Below, one piece after another: positions 16,189 to 24,408 of a stretch of 64,000 bases of DNA (the stretch's first letter is position 1; each line of letters opens with the position of its first letter). The notes beneath the pieces were generated by a model. That model was not told where the DNA came from, made no database searches, and was given only the letters and a program-made list of their open reading frames with translations. The position numbers and the translations under genes were made by a program. Origin of the DNA: Gammaproteobacteria bacterium (GTDB lineage: Bacteria > Pseudomonadota > Gammaproteobacteria > Steroidobacterales > JABDKV01); contig JABDJB010000018.1 of the NCBI GenBank assembly GCA_013003425.1, forward strand, positions 1 through 64,000, given 5' to 3'.

Positions 16189-17721
16189 TCAAGGCACAAT
16201 GCCTCTGGCAGTTGCACCAAAACGAATATCGGGTTGCGCCTCTGCCTGATTCATTGCGACGCCAAGATGCGCTGCAAGCGTAGGAGCAATAGCATAGAGA
16301 TTGACCGGTTCCGGCATCTCGCCCGCTTGAATATTCCCATGCGCAGCAAATATCACAGCATTTGGCGTGTGGTCACCAGTCCGGCGCGCCCGGAACTCTC
16401 CCGCCACAATGCCCGCCTTCGTCGATCCCACCCGCGAAATTGGCGCATTGCGATTCCAATTTACAAACACGTCCGGCAACTCGTCAAAATGCGGACAGTT
16501 CCTGTCGAAATATTCTGACGACAGACAAACGGAGCTAACCATCGGTTCATCCGTCTCCAGATTCCTCAGCTCGAGCAGATCCTGCCTGAGTTGGTGCAAT
16601 ACACGGTCAAAGTGCTCTCCCGGCTGCACGACGCCCTGCGGCTCCCGGCCTGCTACGTTTAATCGAATGGCGCCGGCAATATCATTGTGCGGTACCGGAA
16701 AAAACGTGCAGTCTGCCCAGCCCCTGGCATCAGCCGCGTCGGCGGCATTTTTAGCCCGTTTGCGTAGTGGTTGGAAAAACTTGATCCTGCGTGGCAACCG
16801 GTGCCAGGTATGTCTGGCGCTCATCATAAGGCGCCTACCGAGCTTCGGCCGACGTTGGTCCAATCTGCCCAGCACCGCTTCCAAAAGATGGTTGCCGGTA
16901 TAGTTCGGACCCATACCTGGCCCACTGAAGAAGACGACGAGTGTGTCGGTATCAACGCAATCGAGCAGTCGGCCGACGGCGCGGTCCAGCTCGAGATATA
17001 CTTTCCTGACCGGATCGCCGACGTGATTGGACAGCTCGTTGTCGTGCCTCGGATGTTTGGAATCGCGGGCGTGCCAGCTCTGGTGGCCAATGCAATGAGG
17101 ATCGTGGAAAACGGTACAGCACAGGTCCCAGTCTTCTTTCTTTAGCAAGTCTGTCGTGAACTCGGTCTTCAAACGAATCCGCCGCGCCAGGGAGGCATAC
17201 AACGCACCCAGGCCTTCTGGCGTCGGATCCACGCTATCGCAGCGACTGATGCTGTCGAGTCCGTAGTTTGAAATCAGCTCATCACTTAGCCGCTTTGGCG
17301 TCACCTGCGGCGTCTGACTGCGTCGATCATGAACCATCCAGTCAACCACCTGTACGCCATTGATATTATCATTGAGACCGAACTTGGGCACATCAACAAC
17401 AATGCAGCGCTTGCCGTTTTCGCTTAGGACATCCCACAGCGGACGGCTGGCGAGTTGCTCTCGCGGAAAAGAGTATTGCTCATAGGTTCCCGGCTTGATC
17501 TGGAGGAAAAAGTAACGCCCATGCGTTGCCGGTGTAACGCCCGTGAGGAGTGACGGCCATATTGCCCCACTACCAAGAAACGGCGGATAAGAAACGCTGG
17601 CCCAGGCGCTGCGATCACGCAGTGACTTCAGGTTTGGCAGCGTGCCATCACCACACCATTCATCCAGAAGCGTGGGTTCAGCCGAATCGAAACCGATAAC
17701 TAGTATTTTTCTGTGTGTCAT
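16189..17721 (-). CDS. Alkaline-phosphatase-superfamily (type I phosphodiesterase-like) protein with an altered metal site
   Basis: The 510-residue protein opens KILVIGFDSAEPTLLDEW and has GSGAIWPSLLTGVTPATHG, matching the nucleophile region of the phosphodiesterase/nucleotide-pyrophosphatase branch (T/S followed by TG..P..HG). Family members cleave phosphoesters or move phosphoglycerol or phosphoethanolamine groups. The second metal motif, normally SDHG followed by Gly and Pro, reads FFSGPGMGPNY, so the usual Asp and His ligands are absent. There is no signal peptide, so it is cytosolic. With the APH-like gene downstream it may form a phosphate-handling pair. The start lies inside a 31-base tandem duplication. 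Confidence 0.68.
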   Translation of the reverse strand: MTHRKILVIGFDSAEPTLLDEWCGDGTLPNLKSLRDRSAWASVSYPPFLGSGAIWPSLLTGVTPATHGRYFFLQIKPGTYEQYSFPREQLASRPLWDVLSENGKRCIVVDVPKFGLNDNINGVQVVDWMVHDRRSQTPQVTPKRLSDELISNYGLDSISRCDSVDPTPEGLGALYASLARRIRLKTEFTTDLLKKEDWDLCCTVFHDPHCIGHQSWHARDSKHPRHDNELSNHVGDPVRKVYLELDRAVGRLLDCVDTDTLVVFFSGPGMGPNYTGNHLLEAVLGRLDQRRPKLGRRLMMSARHTWHRLPRRIKFFQPLRKRAKNAADAADARGWADCTFFPVPHNDIAGAIRLNVAGREPQGVVQPGEHFDRVLHQLRQDLLELRNLETDEPMVSSVCLSSEYFDRNCPHFDELPDVFVNWNRNAPISRVGSTKAGIVAGEFRARRTGDHTPNAVIFAAHGNIQAGEMPEPVNLYAIAPTLAAHLGVAMNQAEAQPDIRFGATARGIVP

Positions 17722-17775
17722 TGTGAATACGTTATTGTTTTCTTTGTGTCATTGTGAATACGTTATTGTTTTCTT
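17714..17775. repeat. 31-bp perfect tandem duplication covering a gene start
   Basis: Bases 17714-17744 and 17745-17775 are identical. On the minus strand each copy contains CACAATGACACA, so the translation start of the AP-superfamily gene is duplicated. The upstream copy encodes ATG ACA CAA AGA AAA CAA TAA, a six-codon reading frame that ends ten bases before the true start. Confidence 0.9.
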
Positions 17776-17791
17776 TATCTTATGCATCAAA

Positions 17792-18541
17792 TCACAAACT
17801 TATTCCCAACCTGCTCAATACCCTGCGGAGAACTGATGGAACAAAATTCGTGCGTTTGTTGAGCACGACCCCCAGGACATTGGCATCGGCAATCTTCAAG
17901 GTCCTGGAGGCACGAATAAGATCATTTGTCTCGGTCCGGTCAGATTCCGCCAGCAGGATTATTCCATCAGCGACTCTTGCACTCGAGTTCTGGTATTCCG
18001 GGTGCAGTACCGGAGGGCAATCGAGAACAACCCACTCGAATTCCGCGGCAACCTGACCAAAAAAACGGGCGGTGTCTTCGGGCGAGTACGCGTCGCTTTC
18101 TGCGAGCAATGTTGCCGACGTGCAGTTGGACGGAAGCCCGGTACGAGGTGGATGGACAAGCCCGGGGCTGCGCAGGGTCACAACGCTGTCGAGTGCGCCT
18201 GGACGACGAAGATTTTGCAAACCTCCGGAACTGTGCGACTTGGCGTCGAGCAGCAGAACCTGAGCACCGGTTTGTCGGGCTATAAACCCTGCCAGGTCAC
18301 GCGTCAGGACCGAGGTACCCTCGCCGCCCCGCACCCCCATCAGTGCCACTATGCGACCGTGCCTGCGACTATGAATATTCCGCAATGCTTCAAGTAAAGC
18401 AAAGAACCGTTCGTCACCCGGCTGCGCGGCGCGCGGTGGCTGCAGGGCCTCACGCGGCGATGATTGCGTCGCCTCACGCGGGTCCAGTTTGCGGGCAACG
18501 TCATTGCCAGCGTTGTGCAGTGCATCGAATAGTCGGCTCAT
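17792..18541 (-). CDS. CpsD/CapB-like polysaccharide ATPase (BY-kinase family) with a non-canonical P-loop
   Basis: The 249-residue protein matches the cytoplasmic kinase partner of Wzz-type co-polymerases: a P-loop region at 69-78, Walker A' VLLLDAKS and Walker B VVLDCPPV, then VADGIILLAESDRTETND. The P-loop reads GVRGGEGTSV where the family usually has xxPGEGKST, so the phosphate-binding lysine (position 76) is a threonine. The C-terminus lacks the tyrosine cluster that is autophosphorylated in Wzc/CpsD. It may be a regulatory ATPase-fold subunit rather than a true kinase. It lies in the order Wza - kinase-like - AP/APH pair and is separated by 13 bases from the Wza gene. Confidence 0.72.
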   Translation of the reverse strand: MSRLFDALHNAGNDVARKLDPREATQSSPREALQPPRAAQPGDERFFALLEALRNIHSRRHGRIVALMGVRGGEGTSVLTRDLAGFIARQTGAQVLLLDAKSHSSGGLQNLRRPGALDSVVTLRSPGLVHPPRTGLPSNCTSATLLAESDAYSPEDTARFFGQVAAEFEWVVLDCPPVLHPEYQNSSARVADGIILLAESDRTETNDLIRASRTLKIADANVLGVVLNKRTNFVPSVLRRVLSRLGISL

Positions 18542-18554
18542 TGCCTCAGGCCTG

Positions 18555-19253
18555 TCAGCTTTCAGGATCGTTCAGATCGTAACCAAAGCCGATTCTGAAG
18601 CCACCGAACAGCAGCAGCTGCCGAATGTACTGATCAACAAACCGTACCCTGTCTGCGATACGACTACGAGGCACGTAAACAACATCCGCGGCGGCCAGCC
18701 GATACACACGTGTTTCGGGTGCATTGGCTTTCACCGAAAATGGCCTGTTGTCCTCGCCACGACGAATCAGAAGTATTTCATCGGCATCCGCGTCGTCCGT
18801 AAGGCCCCCTGCAGCGATCACCGCCTCAAGCACTGTGATCGGAGCGGTAAACTCCACGACGCCTGGACGCCGTACCTGTCCGCCGACGAAGACTCGCTGC
18901 CCGCCGAACGAACGAACAGTGATATGGACATCCGGGTCGATTAATTGACTGGCAAATTTTTCGGTCAATTCAGCATCGAGCTGTTCCGGCGTCAATCCTG
19001 TTGCGCGTATTGCAGGGATATAGGGCAGTGTAATCAGACCATCTGGCCGAACGATCAATATGTCGTCGAGCTCCGGAGCCGTCATGAAACGGATTTCCAG
19101 CTCATCACCCGGCTGAATTACGTACTCCGGGAAATCTTCGACCGGCGCCGTCAACTGTTCCAGCGGCACAGGTGGCGGCGACGGAGACACGGCACAGGCC
19201 GCAAGCAGTATCAGGAAGCATCCTACAGGTGCAGCAAAGCGGAATGTCCTCAT
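18555..19253 (-). CDS. Wza-type polysaccharide export lipoprotein
   Basis: This short (232-residue) outer-membrane polysaccharide export protein starts at ATG 19253, six codons inside the longest frame, which gives a compact lipoprotein signal with lipobox LAAC. The Poly_export motif EYVIQPGDELEIRF begins near residue 45, followed by VRPDGLITLPYI, and a SLBB domain with VFVGGQVRRPGVVEF at about 125-140. It exports EPS or capsule through the outer membrane. At this length it belongs to the compact exporters that pair with Wzz and an ExeA-like ATPase in exosortase-associated EPS loci. The gene stops 13 bases before the CpsD-like gene. Confidence 0.88.
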   Translation of the reverse strand: MRTFRFAAPVGCFLILLAACAVSPSPPPVPLEQLTAPVEDFPEYVIQPGDELEIRFMTAPELDDILIVRPDGLITLPYIPAIRATGLTPEQLDAELTEKFASQLIDPDVHITVRSFGGQRVFVGGQVRRPGVVEFTAPITVLEAVIAAGGLTDDADADEILLIRRGEDNRPFSVKANAPETRVYRLAAADVVYVPRSRIADRVRFVDQYIRQLLLFGGFRIGFGYDLNDPES

Positions 19254-19267
19254 GATGGCGCCCTCTC

Positions 19268-20788
19268 TCATGACGCATCCGCCATACGGCGGGCCCGGCG
19301 ACGCAATTTTCTTTTTATGTACTGCTCGCGTAGTGATTGCAACTCCGCAGTTAACCGCGGCAGAACGATGGTTTGTCCGGGCGAAATATCATGGATGTCC
19401 GACAGTCCACTGTTGCGTTTGCGCAGCAGGTCATAAAGTTCCGGCCCGGCAAAGCCATAAATGTCGAGGCAAATTTGCGAAATCATTTCACCGCGACGGA
19501 TAAGCCGCTGCATTGGAAATCCGGCGTCCGGCAGGTTCTCCGGATCCCATTTGACGCGAAAGACAGCATCCGACTCCAACGGAGCTGCAACTGGCAAGAC
19601 ACTGTCCGGTATAGCAGCAAGGACACTCTCCGAAACAGGGGCCGATTTCACCTCTCGGCTTACCACAGCATCTGATTCGTTGGCCTTGCGCCCGGAAATG
19701 GTTGCCTCATCTGGCGTATCGATTGCCGCCGGCGCCGCTATCGGTTTCTGCTCAATCGCTACCATGGTATCCGTATCCCGCTGCGATTTCGTTACAACCG
19801 GATCAACAAATACGTGTTGTTCCCTTTCGGCGGCAGGCTGCGCGACCGGCGCCTGGCTGACCGATTGGGCGGTTGGTGTCTGGCTCAACGTTGTGAGCCT
19901 AAGTGTAACGAGCGCGACGAGTGCCGCCGCGGCAAGGCCGGAAGCAATTTTCCAGTACGGTAACAGCGGTCGCGCCGCCGGTTGCTCGAGTGTTGCCAGA
20001 GCCTCTTTGGCTACCTGGTCGGTGATTATCCACGCCCCATGACCGTATCCGTTCATCAAAACGGCATCACACGCGATATTTATCAGCCGCGGGATCCCTC
20101 CGGCAAACTTTATTATTCTATTGAGTGCGCGCTCATCAAAAATTTGTCGTCTTTCGAGCGCAACGGCCTCGATTCGATCATTGATGTAGTCGCGGCTTTC
20201 TTCAGTAGTCAGCGGAACGATGGTCGATTTTACCGCTATGCGCTGATGCAGCTGACGTAATTCCTGCCGGGCCAGCAGCTGCTCCAGCTCCGGTTGCCCG
20301 GCCATAACGATCTGCAACAGCTTCGACCGCTTGGTCTCAATATTAGACAGCAAACGCAGTGATTCGAGAGTTGTAACCGGTATATTTTGTGCTTCGTCAA
20401 TCACCAAAATGACGGTGCGACCACTTCGGAACGCCCGCACCAGCGCAAAGTGGATTTCGGTAACGATTGCCGAACGTGAGGCGCCCTCCCTGATAGTGAT
20501 GCCGAGCTCTGCGGCGACAAAAACTATCAGTTCTTCGAACGTGACCTGGGGATCGTAGACATAGATGACTGAAGTGGACTCTTTGTCCACTGTATCCAGA
20601 TATGCCTGCAGAATAGTCGTCTTGCCAGTCCCGACTTCGCCTACAATAGCAACAAAGCCGCGACGGTTTTCAATCCCGTACACAATAGACGCGAGCGCCT
20701 CTTTGTGGCTGTTACTGAGAAACAAATAGGTCGGATCCGGCGTGACCGGGAACGGTTCTTCGGTGAGCTTGTAGTACTCAGCATACAT
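19268..20788 (-). CDS. ExeA-like AAA ATPase with transmembrane segment and LysM-like C-terminus
   Basis: The N-terminal 270 residues are an ExeA/GspA-type AAA ATPase: MYAEYYKLTEEPFPVTPDP opening, Walker A VGEVGTGKTT (50-58) and Walker B VILVIDEAQNI. One hydrophobic segment at about 291-312 (KIASGLAAAALVALVTL) separates it from a Ser/Ala-rich region and a LysM-like domain at about 430-490 (RRGEMISQICLDIYG to ISPGQTIVLP) plus a basic tail. The ATPase half is that of the exosortase-system-associated ATPases, thought to power EPS assembly, and the C-terminal half would lie in the periplasm and touch peptidoglycan. It starts 15 bases after the Wzz gene and ends 15 bases before the Wza start. Confidence 0.85.
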   Translation of the reverse strand: MYAEYYKLTEEPFPVTPDPTYLFLSNSHKEALASIVYGIENRRGFVAIVGEVGTGKTTILQAYLDTVDKESTSVIYVYDPQVTFEELIVFVAAELGITIREGASRSAIVTEIHFALVRAFRSGRTVILVIDEAQNIPVTTLESLRLLSNIETKRSKLLQIVMAGQPELEQLLARQELRQLHQRIAVKSTIVPLTTEESRDYINDRIEAVALERRQIFDERALNRIIKFAGGIPRLINIACDAVLMNGYGHGAWIITDQVAKEALATLEQPAARPLLPYWKIASGLAAAALVALVTLRLTTLSQTPTAQSVSQAPVAQPAAEREQHVFVDPVVTKSQRDTDTMVAIEQKPIAAPAAIDTPDEATISGRKANESDAVVSREVKSAPVSESVLAAIPDSVLPVAAPLESDAVFRVKWDPENLPDAGFPMQRLIRRGEMISQICLDIYGFAGPELYDLLRKRNSGLSDIHDISPGQTIVLPRLTAELQSLREQYIKRKLRRRARRMADAS

Positions 20789-20803
20789 AGCAGCAAACCT
20801 GCA

Positions 20804-22246
20804 TCATTTCGACCGATCCATGGTCGCCAGAACGTCCAGCCCGCTTCTGCGTTCGACCGTTAGCGGCTCGCCCACTGTCGGGCGAAACACATTCATGATG
20901 AATGCTACGAAAACACCGGCGAGGAGCCCAAGAGGTATGGCCAGAAACACCCTGCCCTTGCGCGTCATGCCGATGGCAGAGCTGGGCGGAACTGCTGGCT
21001 GGACGACCCTGATGTTGGTGCGATTCTGCTCGTCAAGCGCTGCAAAAGCGCGTGAATCAGACAGATTGTTTAGTTGCGCGTCGAGCGCGCTGCGATGGCT
21101 CTCCACTTCCCGTGCGAGCTCATCGTACCGGGAGTTAAGTGACGAGACCCGCACGATTTCCTGATCGAGCTGATCCAGCTGCAGGGCGGTCGCGTCACGC
21201 CTTGCCTCGGCTGCTGACAAATCTGTTTGAGCCGCCAGTAGTTGTGCCTCGAGCGTTTGATAGAGCGTGTTGGGGCCCGTACGGACGCTTTGACCGCTGA
21301 CATCGTTGCCTTGTTCGGCGATAAAAGCCTCAAGTTGTGCAATCCGGGCCCGCACACTGGTCACCGCCTTGCTGTCTTCCCTGTAGGACGAAAGCAGATT
21401 CTGTTCCTCCAAACGAAGCTCAAAAATCTGCGAACGAGCCTGATCGAGCCGCCGACCTCTTTCCGAGTCGGTATAAAGAACGATTGTTCGAGGCTGAAGC
21501 TTGAGTTGTCCGCCCAGTGCCTTTTGCTTTTCTCTCATTTCACTGATAGCGCGTTCGGCATTGGCCAACTCGGTCGCGAGCTGGTTACGAGTGCTTACCA
21601 GTAAATTCGCCTGGCTGTCGAACTCAAATATCTTGTTCTTTGCTTTGAAAGAAACAAAGTCGGATTCGGCTTCACGCAATGCCGCCGTCAGCCGGTCGAC
21701 CTCACCCTGGAAAAAACCAACATCAGAGTTGCGATAGACGTCCAGTCGTTTCGAGCGGTATTCATTGACAAGCTCGTTCAGAGTATCCGCAGCAAGATCG
21801 GGATCAATATGCCGAAAATAGACATTGATAATGCTGGAACGCTCGATGCTGTTGATATCAAGAGCTGACGCGAAATTGTCTATTGCGTCTTCCAGCGCGT
21901 CATCCGAACCGGCCAGGTCCGGATATAGTCGGTTGATTCCGATCGTGGCGATCACCCGCTCCTTGAGATCCCGACTGGCCAGGATCTGCACTTCGGCGTT
22001 GATCGCTTCTTCCATGCCGGTTCGCTGTGGAACCGTCTCCCTGCCGTCGCCGGTCTCTGCACGATAGACAAACTCCCGCCCGAATTTGACGAGCAGGGTA
22101 ACCTTGGCCTCGTATGTCTTTGCCATCAATAGTGAGCCCACAACAGCGATGATGACTGTCAGGGCCGTAACGCCAAAAATAATTTTCGCGTCGCGAAATA
22201 CCAGGTTTATGGCCGAGGCGAGAAAATTTTGTCCGGAGCTATTCAT
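20804..22246 (-). CDS. Wzz/GumC-type polysaccharide co-polymerase
   Basis: The 480-residue inner-membrane protein has a first transmembrane helix at about 23-43 (IIFGVTALTVIIAVVGSLLM), a Wzz domain including YEAKVTLLVKFGREFV, a long periplasmic coiled coil at about 190-400 and a second helix near 448-466, after a Pro-rich VVQPAVPPSSAIG motif. It governs chain length of the Wzy-dependent polymer. Unlike Wzc it has no C-terminal kinase domain; the separate CpsD-like protein at 17792 fills that role. The first base of its stop overlaps nothing; its start overlaps the upstream polymerase gene by one base. Confidence 0.88.
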   Translation of the reverse strand: MNSSGQNFLASAINLVFRDAKIIFGVTALTVIIAVVGSLLMAKTYEAKVTLLVKFGREFVYRAETGDGRETVPQRTGMEEAINAEVQILASRDLKERVIATIGINRLYPDLAGSDDALEDAIDNFASALDINSIERSSIINVYFRHIDPDLAADTLNELVNEYRSKRLDVYRNSDVGFFQGEVDRLTAALREAESDFVSFKAKNKIFEFDSQANLLVSTRNQLATELANAERAISEMREKQKALGGQLKLQPRTIVLYTDSERGRRLDQARSQIFELRLEEQNLLSSYREDSKAVTSVRARIAQLEAFIAEQGNDVSGQSVRTGPNTLYQTLEAQLLAAQTDLSAAEARRDATALQLDQLDQEIVRVSSLNSRYDELAREVESHRSALDAQLNNLSDSRAFAALDEQNRTNIRVVQPAVPPSSAIGMTRKGRVFLAIPLGLLAGVFVAFIMNVFRPTVGEPLTVERRSGLDVLATMDRSK

Positions 22247-23718
22247 TACGACACTGGTTCAGGGGGCACAATGCCCGGGTGGTTGCGATCAGCCAACGCC
22301 GCGGCTTGACCGGCCTGCTGGCTGAGCATACCCGATACCGCCAGGATCAGGCCGGTCATCAGCCAGAAATACCTGGGATACGCGTCATGCAGGAAAACAG
22401 CGGCGACCAGATACGCAATGAAACCCATCGCCAGACCCGCAACCATGTCCGCCGCATCCTCGCCACCGACCCGATCGGGATGACGCAGCGCTTCAACCAC
22501 GACCCTGCCAAAATACAGCAATAACGCTGCGAAGGTGCACAATCCCAGCAAGCCGCGCTCGGCCGCTATTTCCAGGTACAGGCTATGGGCCGGGCGGGCC
22601 TGACCACGCGGCATCTGGTCAAATTCGATCGTGTAACGCTGAAAATACTCCGGATAATTCTGGTAGCCCACGCCAAGCAGCGGGTGATCGCGAAACATTT
22701 CCCACGCGACCAGCATTTCGCTGGCACGACCGCGAACGGAAACGTCCGCCCGCTCCTGCGACAGCGCCGGCAACGCAGAGGCGAAGCGATCGAGATAGCC
22801 CGTGGGCAGCAAGGGCAGGCTCACGAGCACCGCCAAAGCACTCAATGCCATCAGCCTGCGCCGTGAGCGGCTAGCCAGTATCGCAATTCCCGCAACCACC
22901 AGGACGGCTACAAACGCACCGCGTGAAAAAGTAAGAATGACCGACGCCAGACCCAACAACAACGCCGCGCCAGCTGCAATCTGAAGCCCGATAAACTTTT
23001 CGTTAATCATGCGCTCTACTGCTATTGGCATCGCGATGAGCAGCAGCTGACCGAAGTAATTCGGGTCATACAGCGGGCCGGACATCCGGAAGATCTTTTG
23101 TTCACCCAACATGAAAGAAATGCTGGATTGGGCGAAACCTCCGTATTCCGGAGTGAAATTCCCACTCAGGAATTTTACGGTGCTGAGGCCACCAAGGAAG
23201 ATAGCGCCGCCCAGAATACTCCACAAAGCGATCCGCAAACGGTCCGGGCGCCAGATGAGCATGGCAATCCCAAGCGCCAGCGCGAGGCTTTTTAGCAGCT
23301 CGGTCAGCCCATCGCTCACCCGATTGCTGTCCTGAGCGTAGTAGAACGACAACGTCAGCGCGATCAAGTACACCGTCAGCACCAGCATCGCCTTTCCCGG
23401 AAGGTATGGCCGGTGTCCGCTGCGCACCCAATCGGCAAATAGCAAAACTACTATGTACGGCAGGTAACCTTTCGCCACGGATGCCACGCCATGATATTCA
23501 ATCAGGACGGCTGACAGATTGACGTAAATAGCGAAGATCAGCAGGGCCAGGCCAATCTCGGTGCGCCAGACAGTCAGTGCAAATATTCCCAGCGCGCCGA
23601 ACAGCAGCGCAACGGTTTGTGCCGCTGGTACTCCTGCCGCTGCCAGGCCGGCCAGGGTTGCCGCAGATACGGCCAGAAAGCCGAGTGCCAGCTCATTGAT
23701 CGTGAAATTCCTGACCAC
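22246..23718 (-). CDS. O-antigen ligase/Wzy-like polymerase
   Basis: The 490-residue membrane protein has about ten to twelve hydrophobic segments and a large periplasmic loop that contains HPLLGVGYQNYPEYF and RPAHSLYLEIAAERGLLG, the H-x(n)-G-x-G-x-x-x-x and H[ND]xxLxxxxxxGxxG features of the Wzy_C/WaaL family. In this setting it is the polymerase that joins repeat units. It starts at a GTG (23718), 28 bases after the sugar transferase ends, and overlaps the Wzz start by one base. WaaL-type ligases share the motif, so the polymerase reading rests on the surrounding Wzx, Wzz and Wza genes. Confidence 0.85.
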   Translation of the reverse strand: MVRNFTINELALGFLAVSAATLAGLAAAGVPAAQTVALLFGALGIFALTVWRTEIGLALLIFAIYVNLSAVLIEYHGVASVAKGYLPYIVVLLFADWVRSGHRPYLPGKAMLVLTVYLIALTLSFYYAQDSNRVSDGLTELLKSLALALGIAMLIWRPDRLRIALWSILGGAIFLGGLSTVKFLSGNFTPEYGGFAQSSISFMLGEQKIFRMSGPLYDPNYFGQLLLIAMPIAVERMINEKFIGLQIAAGAALLLGLASVILTFSRGAFVAVLVVAGIAILASRSRRRLMALSALAVLVSLPLLPTGYLDRFASALPALSQERADVSVRGRASEMLVAWEMFRDHPLLGVGYQNYPEYFQRYTIEFDQMPRGQARPAHSLYLEIAAERGLLGLCTFAALLLYFGRVVVEALRHPDRVGGEDAADMVAGLAMGFIAYLVAAVFLHDAYPRYFWLMTGLILAVSGMLSQQAGQAAALADRNHPGIVPPEPVS

Positions 23719-23745
23719 AATGAATCCAAGCTGCGGCCTTGACAG

Positions 23746-24396
23746 CTAGGCGCCTTTCAGCGCGGCGGGAATGGTAAACAGCATGATCATAATATCAAGC
23801 ATCAGCGATCGGTTACGGATGTAGAGGATATCCAGGCGTACACGCTCCTCAAACTCCAGATGTCCACGACCGGCGATCTGCCACAGCCCGGTCAATCCTG
23901 GACGCACCTCCAGACGGGCACTTTGCCAGAGCTTGTACGTATCCGGCTTGAAAGACGTTGGCCGAGGGCCAACGAGAGACATATCGCCCAGGAGCACGTT
24001 AATAAGCTGGGGTATTTCATCGAGGCTGGTTTTTCTTAGTATCTTGCCCACGCGCGTGATGCGCGGGTCATTGACCACCTTGAAGTCGGGCCAGGCCAGC
24101 TTGTTCTGCCGGGCCAGCTCTGTTTTGAGCTTCTCGGCGTCCGCGACCATGGTGCGGAATTTGAACATGGTAAAGCGGCGTCCCCCGATACCGGTGCGCT
24201 GTTGAAAAAACAGCACGGACCCCCGCGGGTCCTCGAGTTTGATCGCCAGGGCCACCAGCAACATGAGCGGCAAGGTAATTGGCGCGGTTACAAGAACCAG
24301 CGCGAGGTCCAGACCTCGCTTGATGGCGGCATACGGTTTTCCGGTGAGAACCTTGAATCTCGGCAGAAAAGATCGAGCGGCAACGGTTTCAGTCAT
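23746..24396 (-). CDS. Priming sugar-phosphate transferase (bacterial sugar transferase, PglC/WcaJ type)
   Basis: The 216-residue protein is a minimal polyprenyl-phosphate hexose-1-phosphate transferase. It has one re-entrant membrane helix (LALVLVTAPITLPLMLLV), then the catalytic core GSVLFFQQRTGIGGRRFTMFK, RKTSLDEIPQLINVL and LVGPRP, and the RPGLTGLWQ motif. It attaches the first sugar phosphate to undecaprenyl phosphate to start the repeat unit. It lacks the four-helix N-terminal domain of WbaP/WcaJ. It lies at the head of the EPS export genes, just below a membrane protein with a GGDEF-like domain. Confidence 0.92.
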   Translation of the reverse strand: MTETVAARSFLPRFKVLTGKPYAAIKRGLDLALVLVTAPITLPLMLLVALAIKLEDPRGSVLFFQQRTGIGGRRFTMFKFRTMVADAEKLKTELARQNKLAWPDFKVVNDPRITRVGKILRKTSLDEIPQLINVLLGDMSLVGPRPTSFKPDTYKLWQSARLEVRPGLTGLWQIAGRGHLEFEERVRLDILYIRNRSLMLDIMIMLFTIPAALKGA

Positions 24397-24408
24397 GTCT
24401 TGGCCCTG

